Assembly (NCBI RefSeq): GCF_001269655.1
Contig: NZ_LHVE01000002.1
Coordinates: 248,001 to 312,000 of the forward strand
DNA: 64,000 nt
Reading direction: 5' to 3'
DNA from: Pseudomonas thivervalensis
GTDB lineage: Bacteria; Pseudomonadota; Gammaproteobacteria; Pseudomonadales; Pseudomonadaceae
Below, piece by piece: positions 11,215 to 21,170 of the stretch. How positions within the stretch are numbered: position 1 is the first letter of the stretch; each line of letters opens with the position of its first letter. Under the pieces are notes generated by a model. The model had not been told where the DNA came from and made no database searches. It saw nothing but the letters and a program-made list of their open reading frames with translations. The position numbers and the translations under genes are program-made.

Positions 11215-12552
11215 ATGACCGCTCCCACTTCGATTCGCCGACTCAACGCTGCCGACCCGGATTTCGCACATCATCTGGATCATCTGCTGAGCTGGGAAAG
11301 CGTGTCTGACGACTCGGTCAATCAGCGGGTGCTGGACATCATCAAGGCCGTGCGCGAGCGTGGCGATGCCGCCCTGGTGGAATTCACCCAGAAATTCGAC
11401 GGCCTGCAGGTGGCGTCCATGGCCGACCTGATCCTGCCCCGCGAACGCCTGGAACTGGCCCTGACCCGGATCACCGTGCCTCAGCGCGAAGCCTTGGAAA
11501 AAGCCGCGGCCCGGGTACGCGACTATCACGAAAGGCAGAAACAGGACTCCTGGAGCTACACCGAAGCCGACGGCACGGTGCTGGGCCAGAAGGTCACGCC
11601 GCTGGACCGCGCCGGCCTGTACGTGCCGGGCGGCAAGGCGTCCTATCCGTCCTCGGTGCTGATGAACGCCATTCCGGCCAAGGTTGCCGGCGTGACCGAA
11701 GTGGTCATGGTCGTCCCGACGCCGCGGGGTGAAATCAACGAACTGGTGCTGGCCGCCGCCTGCATCGCTGGGGTGGACCGGGTGTTTACCATCGGCGGTG
11801 CCCAGGCCGTGGCGGCGCTGGCCTATGGCACCGAAAGCGTGCCACGGGTAGACAAGGTGGTCGGGCCGGGCAATATCTATGTCGCCACCGCTAAGCGCCA
11901 TGTTTTTGGCCAGGTTGGCATCGACATGATCGCCGGCCCTTCGGAAATCCTCGTGGTGTGCGACGGCCAGACCGATCCGGACTGGATCGCCATGGACCTG
12001 TTTTCCCAGGCCGAGCATGACGAAGATGCCCAGGCGATCCTGGTCAGCCCGGACGCCGAATTCCTCGACAAGGTTGCCGCCAGCATCGACAAGCTGCTGC
12101 CGACCATGGACCGCGCCGAGATCATCAACACCTCGATCAACGGCCGTGGGGCGCTGATCAAGGTCGACGACATGCAGCAGGCCATCGAGGTCGCCAACCG
12201 CATCGCGCCGGAACACTTGGAGTTGTCGGTCGCCGACCCCCAGGCCTGGTTGCCGCAGATCCGCCACGCCGGTGCGATTTTCATGGGACGGCACACCAGT
12301 GAGGCCCTGGGCGATTATTGCGCGGGCCCCAACCACGTGCTGCCGACATCCGGCACCGCGCGCTTTTCGTCGCCGCTGGGGGTGTATGACTTCCAGAAGC
12401 GTTCGTCGATCATCTTCTGCTCCGAGCAGGGTGCCTCCGAACTGGGCAAGACCGCGTCGGTGCTGGCCCGTGGCGAATCGCTGAGCGCCCACGCCCGCAG
12501 CGCCGAGTACCGCATTCTTGACGAAAACTCCATTGAAGATCAGGGGAACTGA
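11215..12552 (+). CDS. hisD: Histidinol dehydrogenase HisD
   Basis: 445 aa. It catalyses the last two steps of histidine synthesis, L-histidinol to L-histidine, with NAD and zinc. Characteristic stretches are [32 protein letters not shown] and the zinc/catalytic region [10 protein letters not shown]...[12 protein letters not shown]. The chosen ATG ([14 protein letters not shown]) follows a gaggccctcgct context with weak Shine-Dalgarno. hisC follows after one base. Confidence 0.96.
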   Translation: MTAPTSIRRLNAADPDFAHHLDHLLSWESVSDDSVNQRVLDIIKAVRERGDAALVEFTQKFDGLQVASMADLILPRERLELALTRITVPQREALEKAAARVRDYHERQKQDSWSYTEADGTVLGQKVTPLDRAGLYVPGGKASYPSSVLMNAIPAKVAGVTEVVMVVPTPRGEINELVLAAACIAGVDRVFTIGGAQAVAALAYGTESVPRVDKVVGPGNIYVATAKRHVFGQVGIDMIAGPSEILVVCDGQTDPDWIAMDLFSQAEHDEDAQAILVSPDAEFLDKVAASIDKLLPTMDRAEIINTSINGRGALIKVDDMQQAIEVANRIAPEHLELSVADPQAWLPQIRHAGAIFMGRHTSEALGDYCAGPNHVLPTSGTARFSSPLGVYDFQKRSSIIFCSEQGASELGKTASVLARGESLSAHARSAEYRILDENSIEDQGN

Positions 12553-12553
12553 A

Positions 12554-13606
12554 ATGAGTAAATTCTGGAGCCCGTTCGTCAAGAACCTGGTGCCCTACGT
12601 GCCGGGCGAACAGCCGAAGCTGACCCGGTTGGTCAAGCTCAACACCAACGAAAACCCCTACGGCCCATCGCCCAAGGCCCTCGCGGCGATGCAGACCGAG
12701 CTGAACGACAACCTGCGCCTTTATCCGGACCCCAATAGCGACCTGTTGAAAGGCGCCGTGGCCCGCTATTACGGCGTGCAGAGCAACCAGGTGTTCCTGG
12801 GGAACGGCTCGGATGAAGTGCTGGCGCACATTTTTCACGGCCTGTTGCAGCACGACCAGCCGCTGTTGTTCCCGGACATCAGCTACAGCTTCTATCCGGT
12901 GTATTGCGGCCTGTACCGCATTCAGTTCGAGGCGGTGCCGCTGGATGAACAATTCCGGATCGACCCGGCGGACTATGCCAAGCCCAACGGCGGGATCATT
13001 TTCCCCAACCCGAACGCGCCGACCGGCTGCCTGCTGGCGCTGGAAGCGGTCGAGCAGATCCTCAAGGCCAGCCCGGATTCGGTGGTGGTGGTCGACGAGG
13101 CCTACATCGACTTCGGCGGCGAGACGGCCATCAGCCTGGTGGATCGTTATCCGAACCTGCTGGTGACCCAGACCCTGTCCAAGTCCCGCTCGCTGGCGGG
13201 GCTTCGCGTGGGCCTGGCGGTGGGGCATCCAGACCTGATCGAAGCACTGGAGCGGATCAAGAACAGCTTCAACTCCTATCCGCTGGATCGCCTGGCGAAC
13301 GTCGGCGGCGCGGCGGCGTTCGATGATCGCGAGCATTTCGATCGGACCTGCCGGTTGGTCATCGAGCACCGTGAATGGGTCGTGGCCCAATTGGAGGCCA
13401 AGGGCTTTGACGTGCTGCCGTCGGCGGCCAACTTCATCTTCGCCCGTCACCCCCGGCACGATGCGGCAGGGTTGGCGGCGAAACTGCGGGAACAGGGTGT
13501 GATCGTGCGGCACTTCAAGCAGGAGCGGATTGCCCAGTTCCTGCGGATCAGCATCGGCACACCGGAGCAGAACCAGGCCCTGATCGAAGCCCTCGGCGAA
13601 CTCTAG
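12554..13606 (+). CDS. hisC: Histidinol-phosphate aminotransferase HisC
   Basis: 350 aa from ATG 12554, which has a good GGGGA Shine-Dalgarno 6-7 nt upstream (caggggaactgaaATG); a slightly longer frame exists but overlaps hisD by 35 nt. It is a PLP-dependent class II aminotransferase converting imidazole-acetol phosphate to histidinol phosphate. The Schiff-base lysine is Lys210 in [14 protein letters not shown]; other marks are [12 protein letters not shown] and PNPNAPTG. It ends the hisG-hisD-hisC group; REP repeats follow. Confidence 0.95.
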   Translation: MSKFWSPFVKNLVPYVPGEQPKLTRLVKLNTNENPYGPSPKALAAMQTELNDNLRLYPDPNSDLLKGAVARYYGVQSNQVFLGNGSDEVLAHIFHGLLQHDQPLLFPDISYSFYPVYCGLYRIQFEAVPLDEQFRIDPADYAKPNGGIIFPNPNAPTGCLLALEAVEQILKASPDSVVVVDEAYIDFGGETAISLVDRYPNLLVTQTLSKSRSLAGLRVGLAVGHPDLIEALERIKNSFNSYPLDRLANVGGAAAFDDREHFDRTCRLVIEHREWVVAQLEAKGFDVLPSAANFIFARHPRHDAAGLAAKLREQGVIVRHFKQERIAQFLRISIGTPEQNQALIEALGEL

Positions 13607-13633
13607 AGCCCTGCGTTGGATCTGTGAAAGTCT

Positions 13634-13790
13634 GTGGGAGCAAAGCTTGCTCGCGAAGGCGTAGAGTCAGTCACTTCAATGTTGGCTGGACGGACGCCAT
13701 CGCGAGCAGGCTCGCTCCCACAGTTGTTTTGTGGTGTTCACAAAATCGGCATTCCCCCGCAAATCCCCTGTGGGAGCGAGCTTGCTCGCG
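13634..13790. repeat. REPIN plus an extra REP half-site
   Basis: An inverted pair of Pseudomonas REPs, GTGGGAGCAAAGCTTGCTCG at 13634 and GCGAGCAGGCTCGCTCCCAC ending at 13721, forms a REPIN. A second unpaired copy (GTGGGAGCGAGCTTGCTCGC) starts at 13770. They lie between convergently oriented hisC and the chemoreceptor gene. Confidence 0.85.
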
Positions 13791-13804
13791 ATGGGGCCGT
13801 TGGA

Positions 13805-15943
13805 TCAGACCCTGAACTGGTTGATCAACCGCCGCTGCTGCTCCGCCAGTTTGGTCAACCCGGCGCTGGCTGCGCTGGATTCGTCGGCGCCGCTGGCCAC
13901 TTCGTTCGCCACTTGCCCGATGTTGATCACGTTGCGGTTGATGTCATCGGCCACGGCGCTCTGTTCCTCGGCAGCGCTGGCAATCTGGGTGTTCATGTCG
14001 TTGATCACCGACACCGCCTGGGTAATCGTTTCCAAGGCCTGGGCCGCTTTCGCCGCATGCTGCACGCTTTCGTCGGTGCGGTGCTGGCTGTCTTCCATCA
14101 CGCGCACCACATCCCGGGTGCCTTGTTGCAACTGCTGGATCATCGCCTGGATTTCTTCAGTCGCCTGTTGCGTCTTCTGCGCCAGGTTGCGCACCTCATC
14201 GGCGACCACCGCGAAGCCACGACCTTGTTCACCGGCCCGGGCCGCTTCGATGGCGGCGTTGAGGGCCAGCAGGTTGGTCTGCTCGGCGATGCCACGGATG
14301 GCAGTGAGGATGGCGTTGATGTTCTCGCTGTCCTTGGCCAGGGTCTGTACCACACCCACCGCCTTGCCGATTTCCACGGCCAGGGCACCGATGGAGGTGG
14401 AGGTATCCCGAACGATCTGCATGCCCTGGCTGGCAGCCTGGTCCGCATGACTGGCCGCCTGGGCTGCCTGGGTCGCGTTGCGGGCCACGTCCTGGGCGGT
14501 GGCGGTCATTTCGTGCACGGCCGTGGCGACCTGATCGATCTCCGACATCTGTTTGTGCACGCCCTGGTTGGTGCGGATCGCGATATCGGCGGTGTGCTCC
14601 GATGAATCGCTGACGCTCTGCACCGAGGTCACCACCTGGGTGATCATGCCTTGCAACTTGCTCAGGAAAGTATTGAAGCCCCGGGCGATTGCCCCCAGTT
14701 CATCGGCGCGGTCGCTCACCAGGCGGCGGGTCAAGTCGCCTTCGCCCTGGGCGATGTCATCGAGCATCGCCACCATTTGTTTGAGTGGCCGGGCAATGCC
14801 GTGACCCACCAGCCAGATCACCAGTAGACCGATCCCGGCAATCACCAGGCCGACCATCGCCATGCCGAAGATGTCGGCCTGGCGCCGATGGTCGAGGTCT
14901 TGCTGCAACGCTTGCAGGTCGGCCATGACCGCGTTCAGCGGCAGTTGCAGCATCAGCGTCCAGCGGGCGTTGGTCTCGCCGATGCCGAACGGCATGTACA
15001 CCTCGATATGCCCGTGGGTTTCGTCGATGTCGTAGCGCACTTCGCCGACGCCCAGTTTGCTCAAGTTATCCAGCTTTTTGGCGTCCAGGAAGTCGCTGGC
15101 CTTTTCCCCGAGTTTGCTCGGATCCTTGGTGAAGGCCACCAGTCGGTTGTTGCTCGAGAGCAACGCCATTTCCCCGGCGCCGTCGTACAGCTTGCCGTCG
15201 GCGGCCACGAGCATGTCCTGGATGAAGTTCACCGACAGGTCGGCACCGACGATGCCCTGGAACTTGCCATCGATCATGATCGGTTCGATGAACGAGGCGA
15301 GCATGGTCATGGTGCTGCCGACGCGATAGGGCGCCGGGTCGATCACGCAGGCTTTCTTGCTGTCCTGGGAGCACAGGTAGTACTCACTGGCGCGAATGCC
15401 AGTGGAGAGCAGTTTCTGGTCGGTCACGTCGGCGAGTTTTTCCAGGCCCAGGGAGCCGTCCTGGTTGCGAAACCACCACGGCAGGAAGCGCCCGTTGGTT
15501 TCCATGCCCAATACCGGACTGTTCACATAATTGGCGTCGTCATGGTCGATGGCGTTCGGCTCCCAGGCGATGTAGGCGCCGAGGATCTTCGGGTTGCGCA
15601 CTACGGTTTCGCGCAACAGGCTGATCATCTGCTCGCGGGATACCTTCAGTTGCGGATGACCGTCCGTGCCGTTCATGCCCATCAAGGCATTCGGGGTGGC
15701 CAGGCCGCGGGCGAGCAACAGCGGGGCTTCCAGTTCCCGCTGGATCAGGCTGGCCTGGGTGCGCGCCAGGGCGCTGAGACGTTGTTCGATGAGTTGTTCG
15801 AACTGCGTTTTGGTTCGCTGCTGCACCATTTCCTGGGTGCGGGCGCCGGCAAACAGTGCGTACAGCACAAGGGCACCGACCACGCTGAGCACGATGGCAC
15901 CGGCCAGGGCGGCCACGGAAAACTGAATCGATCTGAATTTCAT
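13805..15943 (-). CDS. Methyl-accepting chemotaxis protein with dCache sensor
   Basis: 712-aa transmembrane chemoreceptor. TM1 is about 8-31, followed by a long periplasmic dCache-type domain (about 35-355) that includes the aromatic stretch [14 protein letters not shown], then TM2 (about 357-378, [17 protein letters not shown]). HAMP follows (about 378-430), then the MCP signalling hairpin with the invariant tip [20 protein letters not shown] and [15 protein letters not shown]. The ligand is not deducible from sequence alone; dCache receptors in pseudomonads sense amino acids, amines and organic acids. No C-terminal CheR pentapeptide is seen. It is monocistronic between REPs and the M48 protease gene. 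Confidence 0.93.
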   Translation of the reverse strand: MKFRSIQFSVAALAGAIVLSVVGALVLYALFAGARTQEMVQQRTKTQFEQLIEQRLSALARTQASLIQRELEAPLLLARGLATPNALMGMNGTDGHPQLKVSREQMISLLRETVVRNPKILGAYIAWEPNAIDHDDANYVNSPVLGMETNGRFLPWWFRNQDGSLGLEKLADVTDQKLLSTGIRASEYYLCSQDSKKACVIDPAPYRVGSTMTMLASFIEPIMIDGKFQGIVGADLSVNFIQDMLVAADGKLYDGAGEMALLSSNNRLVAFTKDPSKLGEKASDFLDAKKLDNLSKLGVGEVRYDIDETHGHIEVYMPFGIGETNARWTLMLQLPLNAVMADLQALQQDLDHRRQADIFGMAMVGLVIAGIGLLVIWLVGHGIARPLKQMVAMLDDIAQGEGDLTRRLVSDRADELGAIARGFNTFLSKLQGMITQVVTSVQSVSDSSEHTADIAIRTNQGVHKQMSEIDQVATAVHEMTATAQDVARNATQAAQAASHADQAASQGMQIVRDTSTSIGALAVEIGKAVGVVQTLAKDSENINAILTAIRGIAEQTNLLALNAAIEAARAGEQGRGFAVVADEVRNLAQKTQQATEEIQAMIQQLQQGTRDVVRVMEDSQHRTDESVQHAAKAAQALETITQAVSVINDMNTQIASAAEEQSAVADDINRNVINIGQVANEVASGADESSAASAGLTKLAEQQRRLINQFRV

Positions 15944-16162
15944 AAAAAGCTCCGGACGCGGACGTGACGTCTGGGATCTTTATCGGCGTTTCGGTGGCGC
16001 GGCATGAGGCGCTGTTCGTCGGGTGACTGTATTAGCTGCGTGGGTGTCGCAAATGGACGCAGTGGGATCTGTCCGAAAAATCTGTAATCCCCCGATGTGT
16101 ATCTGGCGCCGATACAAATCAAGGCCTAGGATACGTCCACGTTTCCAGGGAGCTTCTTTTAC

Positions 16163-16978
16163 ATGAACAAGACATTGATGGTGAGCGCTCTGAGCGCGGC
16201 TCTGCTGCTCGCCGGTTGCCAATCGGTCAACACCACCAGCGGCGGAGCCGTGGGCGTGGAACGCAAGCAGTACATGTTCAGCATGCTGTCGACCGACCAG
16301 GTCAACCAGATGTACGCCCAGTCCTACCAGAAGACGATGGGTGAGGCGAGTGCCCAGGGTGCGCTGGACAAGACCAGCAACGATGCCAAGCGCATCCAGG
16401 TCATTGCCGACCGCTTGATTGCCCAGGCGCCGGTGTTCCGCCCGGATTCGGCACAGTGGAACTGGGAAGTGAACCTGATCAAGAGCGATGAACTGAACGC
16501 CAATTGCGGCCCTGGCGGCAAGATCATGTTCTACACCGGCCTGATCGACCAGTTGAAGCTGACCGACGCTGAAATCGCCGCGATCATGGGCCACGAAATC
16601 GCCCACGCCCTACGCGAGCACGGGCGCGAAGCGATGTCCAAGGCCTATGGTATCGAGATGGCCAAGCAGGGCGCCGGTGCCTTGTTCGGCCTCGGCCAGG
16701 ACAGCCTGGCGTTGGCCGACACCGTCGCCAACTACGGCATGACCTTGCCCAACAGCCGTGGCAACGAGAACGAAGCCGACCTGATCGGCCTCGAACTGGC
16801 CGCCCGCGCCGGTTATGACCCGAACGCGGCGATCACCTTGTGGAACAAGATGGCCAAGGCCTCGGAAGGCGCGCCACCGGAGTTCATGAGCACCCACCCG
16901 TCGTCGGGCAGCCGTATCGCTTCGTTGCAGGCGGCGATTCCGAAGGTGATGCCGCTTTATCAGCAGGCCAAGAAGTAA
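16163..16978 (+). CDS. M48-family metalloprotease lipoprotein (LoiP/YggG-like)
   Basis: 271 aa. Lipobox LLAGC with Cys19 predicts a lipid-anchored protein, probably in the outer membrane. The zinc motif HEIAH is at 144-148, followed by the downstream glutamate in NENEADLIGLEL. This matches the M48 lipoprotein family of E. coli LoiP, involved in periplasmic protein quality control. A 219-nt region upstream, shared with the divergent chemoreceptor gene, contains GTATC/GATAC half-sites at 16099-16115. REPIN follows the gene. Confidence 0.9.
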   Translation: MNKTLMVSALSAALLLAGCQSVNTTSGGAVGVERKQYMFSMLSTDQVNQMYAQSYQKTMGEASAQGALDKTSNDAKRIQVIADRLIAQAPVFRPDSAQWNWEVNLIKSDELNANCGPGGKIMFYTGLIDQLKLTDAEIAAIMGHEIAHALREHGREAMSKAYGIEMAKQGAGALFGLGQDSLALADTVANYGMTLPNSRGNENEADLIGLELAARAGYDPNAAITLWNKMAKASEGAPPEFMSTHPSSGSRIASLQAAIPKVMPLYQQAKK

Positions 16979-17006
16979 GCTTCATCATGCGGTGAAACTG
17001 TTTTTT

Positions 17007-17098
17007 GTGGCGAGGGAGCTTGCTCCCGCTGGGCTGCGAAGCGGCCCCAAGATCTTGCGGTCGCTGCGCAACCGAGCGGGAGCAAGCTCCCTCGCCAC
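17007..17098. repeat. REPIN, GTGGCGAGGGAGC class
   Basis: GTGGCGAGGGAGCTTGCTCC at the left end and its inverted counterpart GGAGCAAGCTCCCTCGCCAC at the right end enclose about 50 bases. At least seven other members of this class occur in the window (20032, 26521, 29598, 32458, 45757, 55190, 56920). Confidence 0.85.
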
Positions 17099-17105
17099 AA
17101 CAGCC

Positions 17106-17690
17106 TCAAACCCACCCACTGCTCTGCATCGCCTTGTACACCGCCACGATCGCCAGGACGAAGAACGCCGAAGCGGCCAGGCGGCGGATCAGGGTCAGGG
17201 GCAGCCTCTCGGCGGCGAAATTGCCCGCCAGGACCACCGGCACGTTGGCAATCAACATGCCCACGGTGGTGCCGATGATCACCAGCCACAACTCCGGGTA
17301 CTGCGCGGCGAGCATCACCGTGGCGATCTGGGTCTTGTCGCCGATTTCCGCCAGGAAAAACGCAATCAGTGTGGTCAGGAACGGTCCGAACTTGCGGGCC
17401 GTGTTGGCTTCTTCATCGTCCAGTTTGTCCGGGACCAGGGTCCACAACGCCGTAGCCGTGAAGCTGGCCGCCAGTATCCAGTGCAAAACCGCGTCGGAGA
17501 AAAAACCGCTGACCCAGGCACCGACCGCGCCGGCCGCCGCATGGTTGGCCAGGGTCGCGGCGACGATGCCGGCGATGATCGGCCAGGGTTTGCGAAAGCG
17601 AGCGGCCAGGATGAGTGCGAGCAATTGCGTCTTGTCGCCGATTTCGGCCAGCGCAACGATCGCGGTGGGTACCAGGAGTGAGTCCAGCAT
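17106..17690 (-). CDS. mneA: GDT1/TMEM165 (UPF0016) family manganese exporter
   Basis: 194 aa from the ATG at 17690-17688, which has an AGGA Shine-Dalgarno 8 nt upstream; an upstream GTG at 17720 would add 10 residues that look non-coding. Two inverted halves each carry the family signature E-x-G-D-K-T: AEIGDKTQ at 15-22 and at 114-121, on about six transmembrane helices. The family exports Mn2+ (MneA in Vibrio) or Ca2+/Mn2+ in eukaryotes. The manganese-riboswitch-like leader immediately upstream strongly supports a Mn2+ role. The symbol is by family analogy. Confidence 0.9.
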   Translation of the reverse strand: MLDSLLVPTAIVALAEIGDKTQLLALILAARFRKPWPIIAGIVAATLANHAAAGAVGAWVSGFFSDAVLHWILAASFTATALWTLVPDKLDDEEANTARKFGPFLTTLIAFFLAEIGDKTQIATVMLAAQYPELWLVIIGTTVGMLIANVPVVLAGNFAAERLPLTLIRRLAASAFFVLAIVAVYKAMQSSGWV

Positions 17691-17723
17691 CAGGGATTTC
17701 CTAAAGGGGCGGGTCGACACGGC

Positions 17724-17895
17724 TATGACACGTACAGCCTTCCCGCCCCGGGTAAGGTGTGCGTGTCATAGGTCTTGTCAAACCCAGCGACCATCTGCGT
17801 GGACGCTTGGGCCGCATACGCCATGGTCTGCTGACCAAGTATGTTGACGTATGCCGGGCGAGCATGGCGCTCGCGGGAGACTACTCCCCTAGGAC
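17724..17895 (-). promoter_or_regulatory. yybP-ykoY-like manganese riboswitch
   Basis: Read on the minus strand, the 5' leader of the exporter contains GGGGAGTAG (revcomp of 17881-17889), then GTCAACATACT (around 17839-17849), then a GC-rich stem and TTTGACAAGACCTATGACACG. The GGGGAGUAG and UCAACAUACU blocks are conserved hallmarks of the Mn2+-sensing yybP-ykoY aptamer, which often precedes UPF0016 and MntP exporters. A 9-bp perfect inverted repeat TATGACACG/CGTGTCATA (17724-17732 with 17762-17770) follows and may be the expression platform. There is no T tract, so control of translation or Rho access is more likely than intrinsic termination. The exact 5' boundary is estimated. Confidence 0.82.
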
Positions 17896-17951
17896 GGAGC
17901 GGATTCTGCCTAGGCAAATCCGATTGAGCAAGTGCTGTTGCCTAAAAGATT

Positions 17952-18950
17952 TCAGCCACGCTTGGCCCGGTAGATGCGAAAGCCCTGGCCTTCGGCCTTG
18001 ATGGCGCAGACGCCCAAATGCTCCTCGATCAGCGGTTGGTACTTGAGGAAGCTATTGGCGACAAGCCGCAGTTCGCCACCGTTTTTCAGATGTATGGCTG
18101 CTTTTCGCAGCAGGTTTTCCGTGGCGTGGTAATCGGTGTGCACGCCGACATGGAACGGTGGGTTGCTCAGGATCGCGCTCAAGCCCATCGGCGCGGCGTC
18201 GATGCCGTCACCGGTCAGCACCTCGGCCTCCAGGCCGTTGGCGGCCAGGGTCAGGCGACTGCTGGCGGTGGCGAATGCGTCCACGTCCAACAGGGTGACG
18301 GTGTTGTGCGGATAGCGCCGCTTGACTGCCGCCCCCAGCACCCCGGCACCGCAGCCGAAGTCCAGCAAATGCCCGCTGGGCAGTTTATCCAGGTGTTCCA
18401 ACAGCAGCGCACTGCCGCGGTCCAGGCGCCCATGGCTGAACACCCCTGGCAGGCTGATGACCTTCAACGGGCCTTCGGCCAGGGGCAATACGTAGGTCTG
18501 GGCCAGGCTTTCCAGAGGCGTGGCCTCGGGCGCGTTGGCGACGGTGACCTGCCACAGTTGGCAATGCCGCGCGCTGTCGAGCTTGCGTGGCTTGCCGAAC
18601 GGGTTGAGCTGCTTGGACGCGCCTTCGATGCCGCTGCGTTTTTCTCCCACCAGGTACACCTCGCGACCGGCCAGGCGCGCCGCCACGGCATTGAGGATGT
18701 AGTCGGTCAGGTCCTTGGCCTTGGGCAGGAACACCACGGCGGTGTCGAACCCCTGCTCGGGTACGTTCACGCCAAAGTGGCTGCGCTCGGGAAAACGAGC
18801 GTCCAGCGCGGCCTGATCTCCAGCGTGCCAGCACCAGCCATGGGCCTCGGGCAAACGACCGAGCAGATCGTCGGCGGGCAGGCCGGCCAACAACACCGAA
18901 CCCTGGAATAACTCGGCCTGACGAAGCAGTACTTCACTGCGCGGATCCAT
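17952..18950 (-). CDS. rsmC: 16S rRNA m2G1207 methyltransferase RsmC
   Basis: 332 aa, made of a degenerate N-terminal methyltransferase-like domain (about 1-155) and a catalytic C-terminal domain. The SAM-binding motif I is [15 protein letters not shown] (about 197-211), and the N2-guanine signature is SNPPFHVG (about 264-271). This two-domain layout and length fit RsmC, which methylates G1207 of 16S rRNA in the 30S subunit; the paralogue RlmG is longer. The start ATG lies in GGATCCATGG. The gene is upstream of the riboswitch-exporter unit on the same strand. Confidence 0.9.
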   Translation of the reverse strand: MDPRSEVLLRQAELFQGSVLLAGLPADDLLGRLPEAHGWCWHAGDQAALDARFPERSHFGVNVPEQGFDTAVVFLPKAKDLTDYILNAVAARLAGREVYLVGEKRSGIEGASKQLNPFGKPRKLDSARHCQLWQVTVANAPEATPLESLAQTYVLPLAEGPLKVISLPGVFSHGRLDRGSALLLEHLDKLPSGHLLDFGCGAGVLGAAVKRRYPHNTVTLLDVDAFATASSRLTLAANGLEAEVLTGDGIDAAPMGLSAILSNPPFHVGVHTDYHATENLLRKAAIHLKNGGELRLVANSFLKYQPLIEEHLGVCAIKAEGQGFRIYRAKRG

Positions 18951-18983
18951 GGTCTGCTCCTTGAAAAAAAGTGCGGCAGTTTA

Positions 18984-19949
18984 TCAACTGACGACACGCC
19001 GCGCTGTACCGCTGAAAAAGCCCTGGGCGTTTTCGCGCATTTGGCCGACGATCCGTTGCCGTGCCTCGCGGCTGCCCCAAGCGTTGTGGGGGGTGACGAT
19101 CAACCGTGGAATGTCGCCGGCCAGCAGCGGGTTGCCTTGGGTCGGCGGCTCCACACTGAGCACGTCGGTGGCGGCGCCACCCAAGTGACCGCTGCGCAGT
19201 GCCTCGGCCAAGGCCTGTTCGTCGATCAGGCCGCCGCGGGCGGTGTTGACCACAAACGCACCGGGCTTGAGCAGTGCCAGTTCCCGGGCGCCGATGAAGT
19301 TGCGGGTGTGCTCGTTGAGCGGGCAGTGCAGGGTCAGGGCGTCGATTTGCGGCAACAGTTGTTCCAGCGGCAAGCGGTCGGGGCGGGCCGGGCGCCCGGG
19401 AATCTGCCCCAGCAGCACGCGCATGCCAAAGGCCTCGGCCAGCCGCCCGACGGCGCCGCCCAACTCGCCATGGCCGAGCAGGCCCAGGGCCTTGCCTTCC
19501 AGTTCGACAATCGGATAATCCAGCAGGCAGAACTGCGAAGCCTGCTGCCAGCGGCCTTCGCCCACCGCTTTTTGATAATCGGCCAGGCGCGTCGCCAGGT
19601 TCAGCAACAGCATGATGGTGTGTTGGGCCACCGATGGTGTCCCGTAGCCCTGGCAATTGCACACGGTGATGCCATGGCTGCGGGCGGCCGCGAGGTCGAC
19701 GTTATTGGTGCCGGTGGCGCTGATCAGGATCAGCTTCAGGTCGGGGCTGGCGGCCATGGCCTGGGCATCGATCACGGCCTTGTTGGTGATTGCCACAGTG
19801 GCGCCCTTGAGCCGCTCGGTCACTTGGTCCGGCGTGGTCCGGGCGAACAGTTGCAGTTCGCCGAAGCAGCTGCGCAACGGGCCCAGGTCCAGGTCGCCGA
19901 GGTCCAGGGAAGGGTGGTCGAGGAAAACGGCGCGGGCGGTGTTCGTCAT
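18984..19949 (-). CDS. D-2-hydroxyacid dehydrogenase (hydroxypyruvate/glyoxylate reductase type)
   Basis: 321 aa with the NAD-binding Rossmann motif G-x-G-x-x-G (LLGHGELGGAVGRLAEAFG, about 150-168). The family Arg region is NTARGGLIDEQALAEAL (about 230-246), and the catalytic His sits in TPHNAWGSREAR (about 286-297). Enzymes of this type reduce hydroxypyruvate or glyoxylate to D-glycerate or glycolate. The specific substrate cannot be fixed from sequence. It is 33 nt upstream of rsmC on the same strand and may be cotranscribed with it. Confidence 0.85.
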   Translation of the reverse strand: MTNTARAVFLDHPSLDLGDLDLGPLRSCFGELQLFARTTPDQVTERLKGATVAITNKAVIDAQAMAASPDLKLILISATGTNNVDLAAARSHGITVCNCQGYGTPSVAQHTIMLLLNLATRLADYQKAVGEGRWQQASQFCLLDYPIVELEGKALGLLGHGELGGAVGRLAEAFGMRVLLGQIPGRPARPDRLPLEQLLPQIDALTLHCPLNEHTRNFIGARELALLKPGAFVVNTARGGLIDEQALAEALRSGHLGGAATDVLSVEPPTQGNPLLAGDIPRLIVTPHNAWGSREARQRIVGQMRENAQGFFSGTARRVVS

Positions 19950-20031
19950 CAGCTGTACCTTTTATGTCAAGAACCGAAGGCGTAATGTGGCGAGCCTATC
20001 AGATGGAATGCTGCCATGGCGGCGTATACCT

Positions 20032-20225
20032 GTGGCGAGGGAGCAAGCGCTGGGCTCTGTAGGAGCTGGCGAAGCCTGCGATCTTTTGATCTTTTGATCT
20101 TTTGATCTTTCGCTTGAGATTCAAGTGTCTGGGGAAAGATCGCAGCCTCGTTGCACTCGACAGCTCCTACACAGCTCCTACACAGCTCCTACGCGCAGTC
20201 GAGCGGGAGCAAGCTCCCTCGCCAC
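20032..20225. repeat. Composite REPIN with internal short tandem repeats
   Basis: An outer GTGGCGAGGGAGC... repeat, whose left arm has lost the TTGCTCCCG segment, encloses an inner inverted repeat TGTAGGAGCTG...CAGCTCCTACA. The inner element contains GATCTTTT repeated four times (about 20088-20120) and ACAGCTCCTAC repeated about three times (20158-20192). The block lies just before the LysE-family gene, whose Shine-Dalgarno follows it. Confidence 0.8.
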
Positions 20226-20266
20226 GGGATGTCATCCAACAAAAGATTGTCGTAAGGAACCCCACC

Positions 20267-20896
20267 ATGTACCTCACCGAATTCCTCACCGTCGCCCTGA
20301 TCCATCTTCTGGCCGTCGCCAGTCCCGGGCCGGATTTTGCCGTGGTGGTGCGCGAAAGCGTGACCCATGGCCGGCGCGCCGGGACGTGGACGGCGTTGGG
20401 TGTCGGCACGGCGATTTTCCTGCACGTAGGCTATTCGTTGCTGGGCATTGGCCTGATCGTGTCGCAATCGATCGTGTTGTTCAATGCGCTGAAGTGGGCC
20501 GCTGCCGCGTACCTGTTGTACATCGGCTTCAAGGCACTGCGGGCGCAACCGGCCAAGCCGGCCGAGGAAAACCTGCACCAGGAGGTCGGTGAGCGTACCG
20601 CCCGTGGCGCGTTCATTTCGGGCTTTGTCACCAATGGGCTGAACCCCAAGGCGACGCTGTTTTTCCTGTCGCTGTTCACCGTGGTGATCAACCCGCATAC
20701 GCCACTGGCGATCCAGGCCGGTTACGGCGTGTACCTGGCGCTGGCGACGGCCGTCTGGTTCTGCCTGGTGGCGCTGTTGTTCAGCCAGCAGCGGGTGCGC
20801 GCCGGTTTCGCGCGCATGGGCCACTGGTTCGACCGGACCATGGGCGCGGTGCTCGTTGCCATCGGGGTGAAGCTGGCGTTTACCGAGTCGCACTGA
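20267..20896 (+). CDS. LysE/RhtB-family amino-acid exporter
   Basis: 209 aa from ATG 20267 (GTAAGGAAC Shine-Dalgarno upstream). The open frame extends into the preceding REP repeat but that part is not protein-like. The LysE/RhtB hallmark ASPGPDFAVVVRES lies after the first helix (about 18-31). About six transmembrane segments follow, with the conserved GLNPKATLFFLSLF (about 125-138). The family exports homoserine, threonine, lysine, leucine or other amino acids; the substrate here is unknown. It is monocistronic between two repeat elements. Confidence 0.9.
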   Translation: MYLTEFLTVALIHLLAVASPGPDFAVVVRESVTHGRRAGTWTALGVGTAIFLHVGYSLLGIGLIVSQSIVLFNALKWAAAAYLLYIGFKALRAQPAKPAEENLHQEVGERTARGAFISGFVTNGLNPKATLFFLSLFTVVINPHTPLAIQAGYGVYLALATAVWFCLVALLFSQQRVRAGFARMGHWFDRTMGAVLVAIGVKLAFTESH

Positions 20897-20916
20897 TCCA
20901 CGCACTCTCGCTTTGT

Positions 20917-21040
20917 GTAGGAGCTGCCGAAGGCTGCGATCTTTTGATCTTTTGATCTTTTGTTTTTTTGCTCTGGATTCAATTGGCAGGGGAAAGATCG
21001 CAGCCTCGTTGCACTCGACAGCTCCTACGCAGCTCCTACA
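20917..21040. repeat. TGTAGGAGCTG-class repeat, stand-alone copy
   Basis: This is the inner element of the composite REPINs found on its own: TAGGAGCTGCCGAAGGCTGC at the left and GCACTCGACAGCTCCTACGC at the right. Inside are GATCTTTT repeated about three times and GAAAGATCGCAGCCTCGTTG. Between lysE and the acyl-CoA ligase gene. Confidence 0.75.
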
Positions 21041-21170
21041 GTCCTGGACATGGCTCATGGCTAGTATTTTCGCGCGGATCAAATCATTCCTTTGGCTGAT
21101 TTGATCCGTGCGTAAGCGCTCTAGAGTGCTTGCTTCCAGCCAAGACCGTGCAGTCAGAAAAGGGACTCTT

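Noticed and set aside
13634..13790. Repeats considered as a CRISPR array
   Set aside because: The repeats are inverted REP pairs of irregular spacing with conserved palindromic ends, not direct repeats with unique spacers of fixed length; no cas genes nearby.
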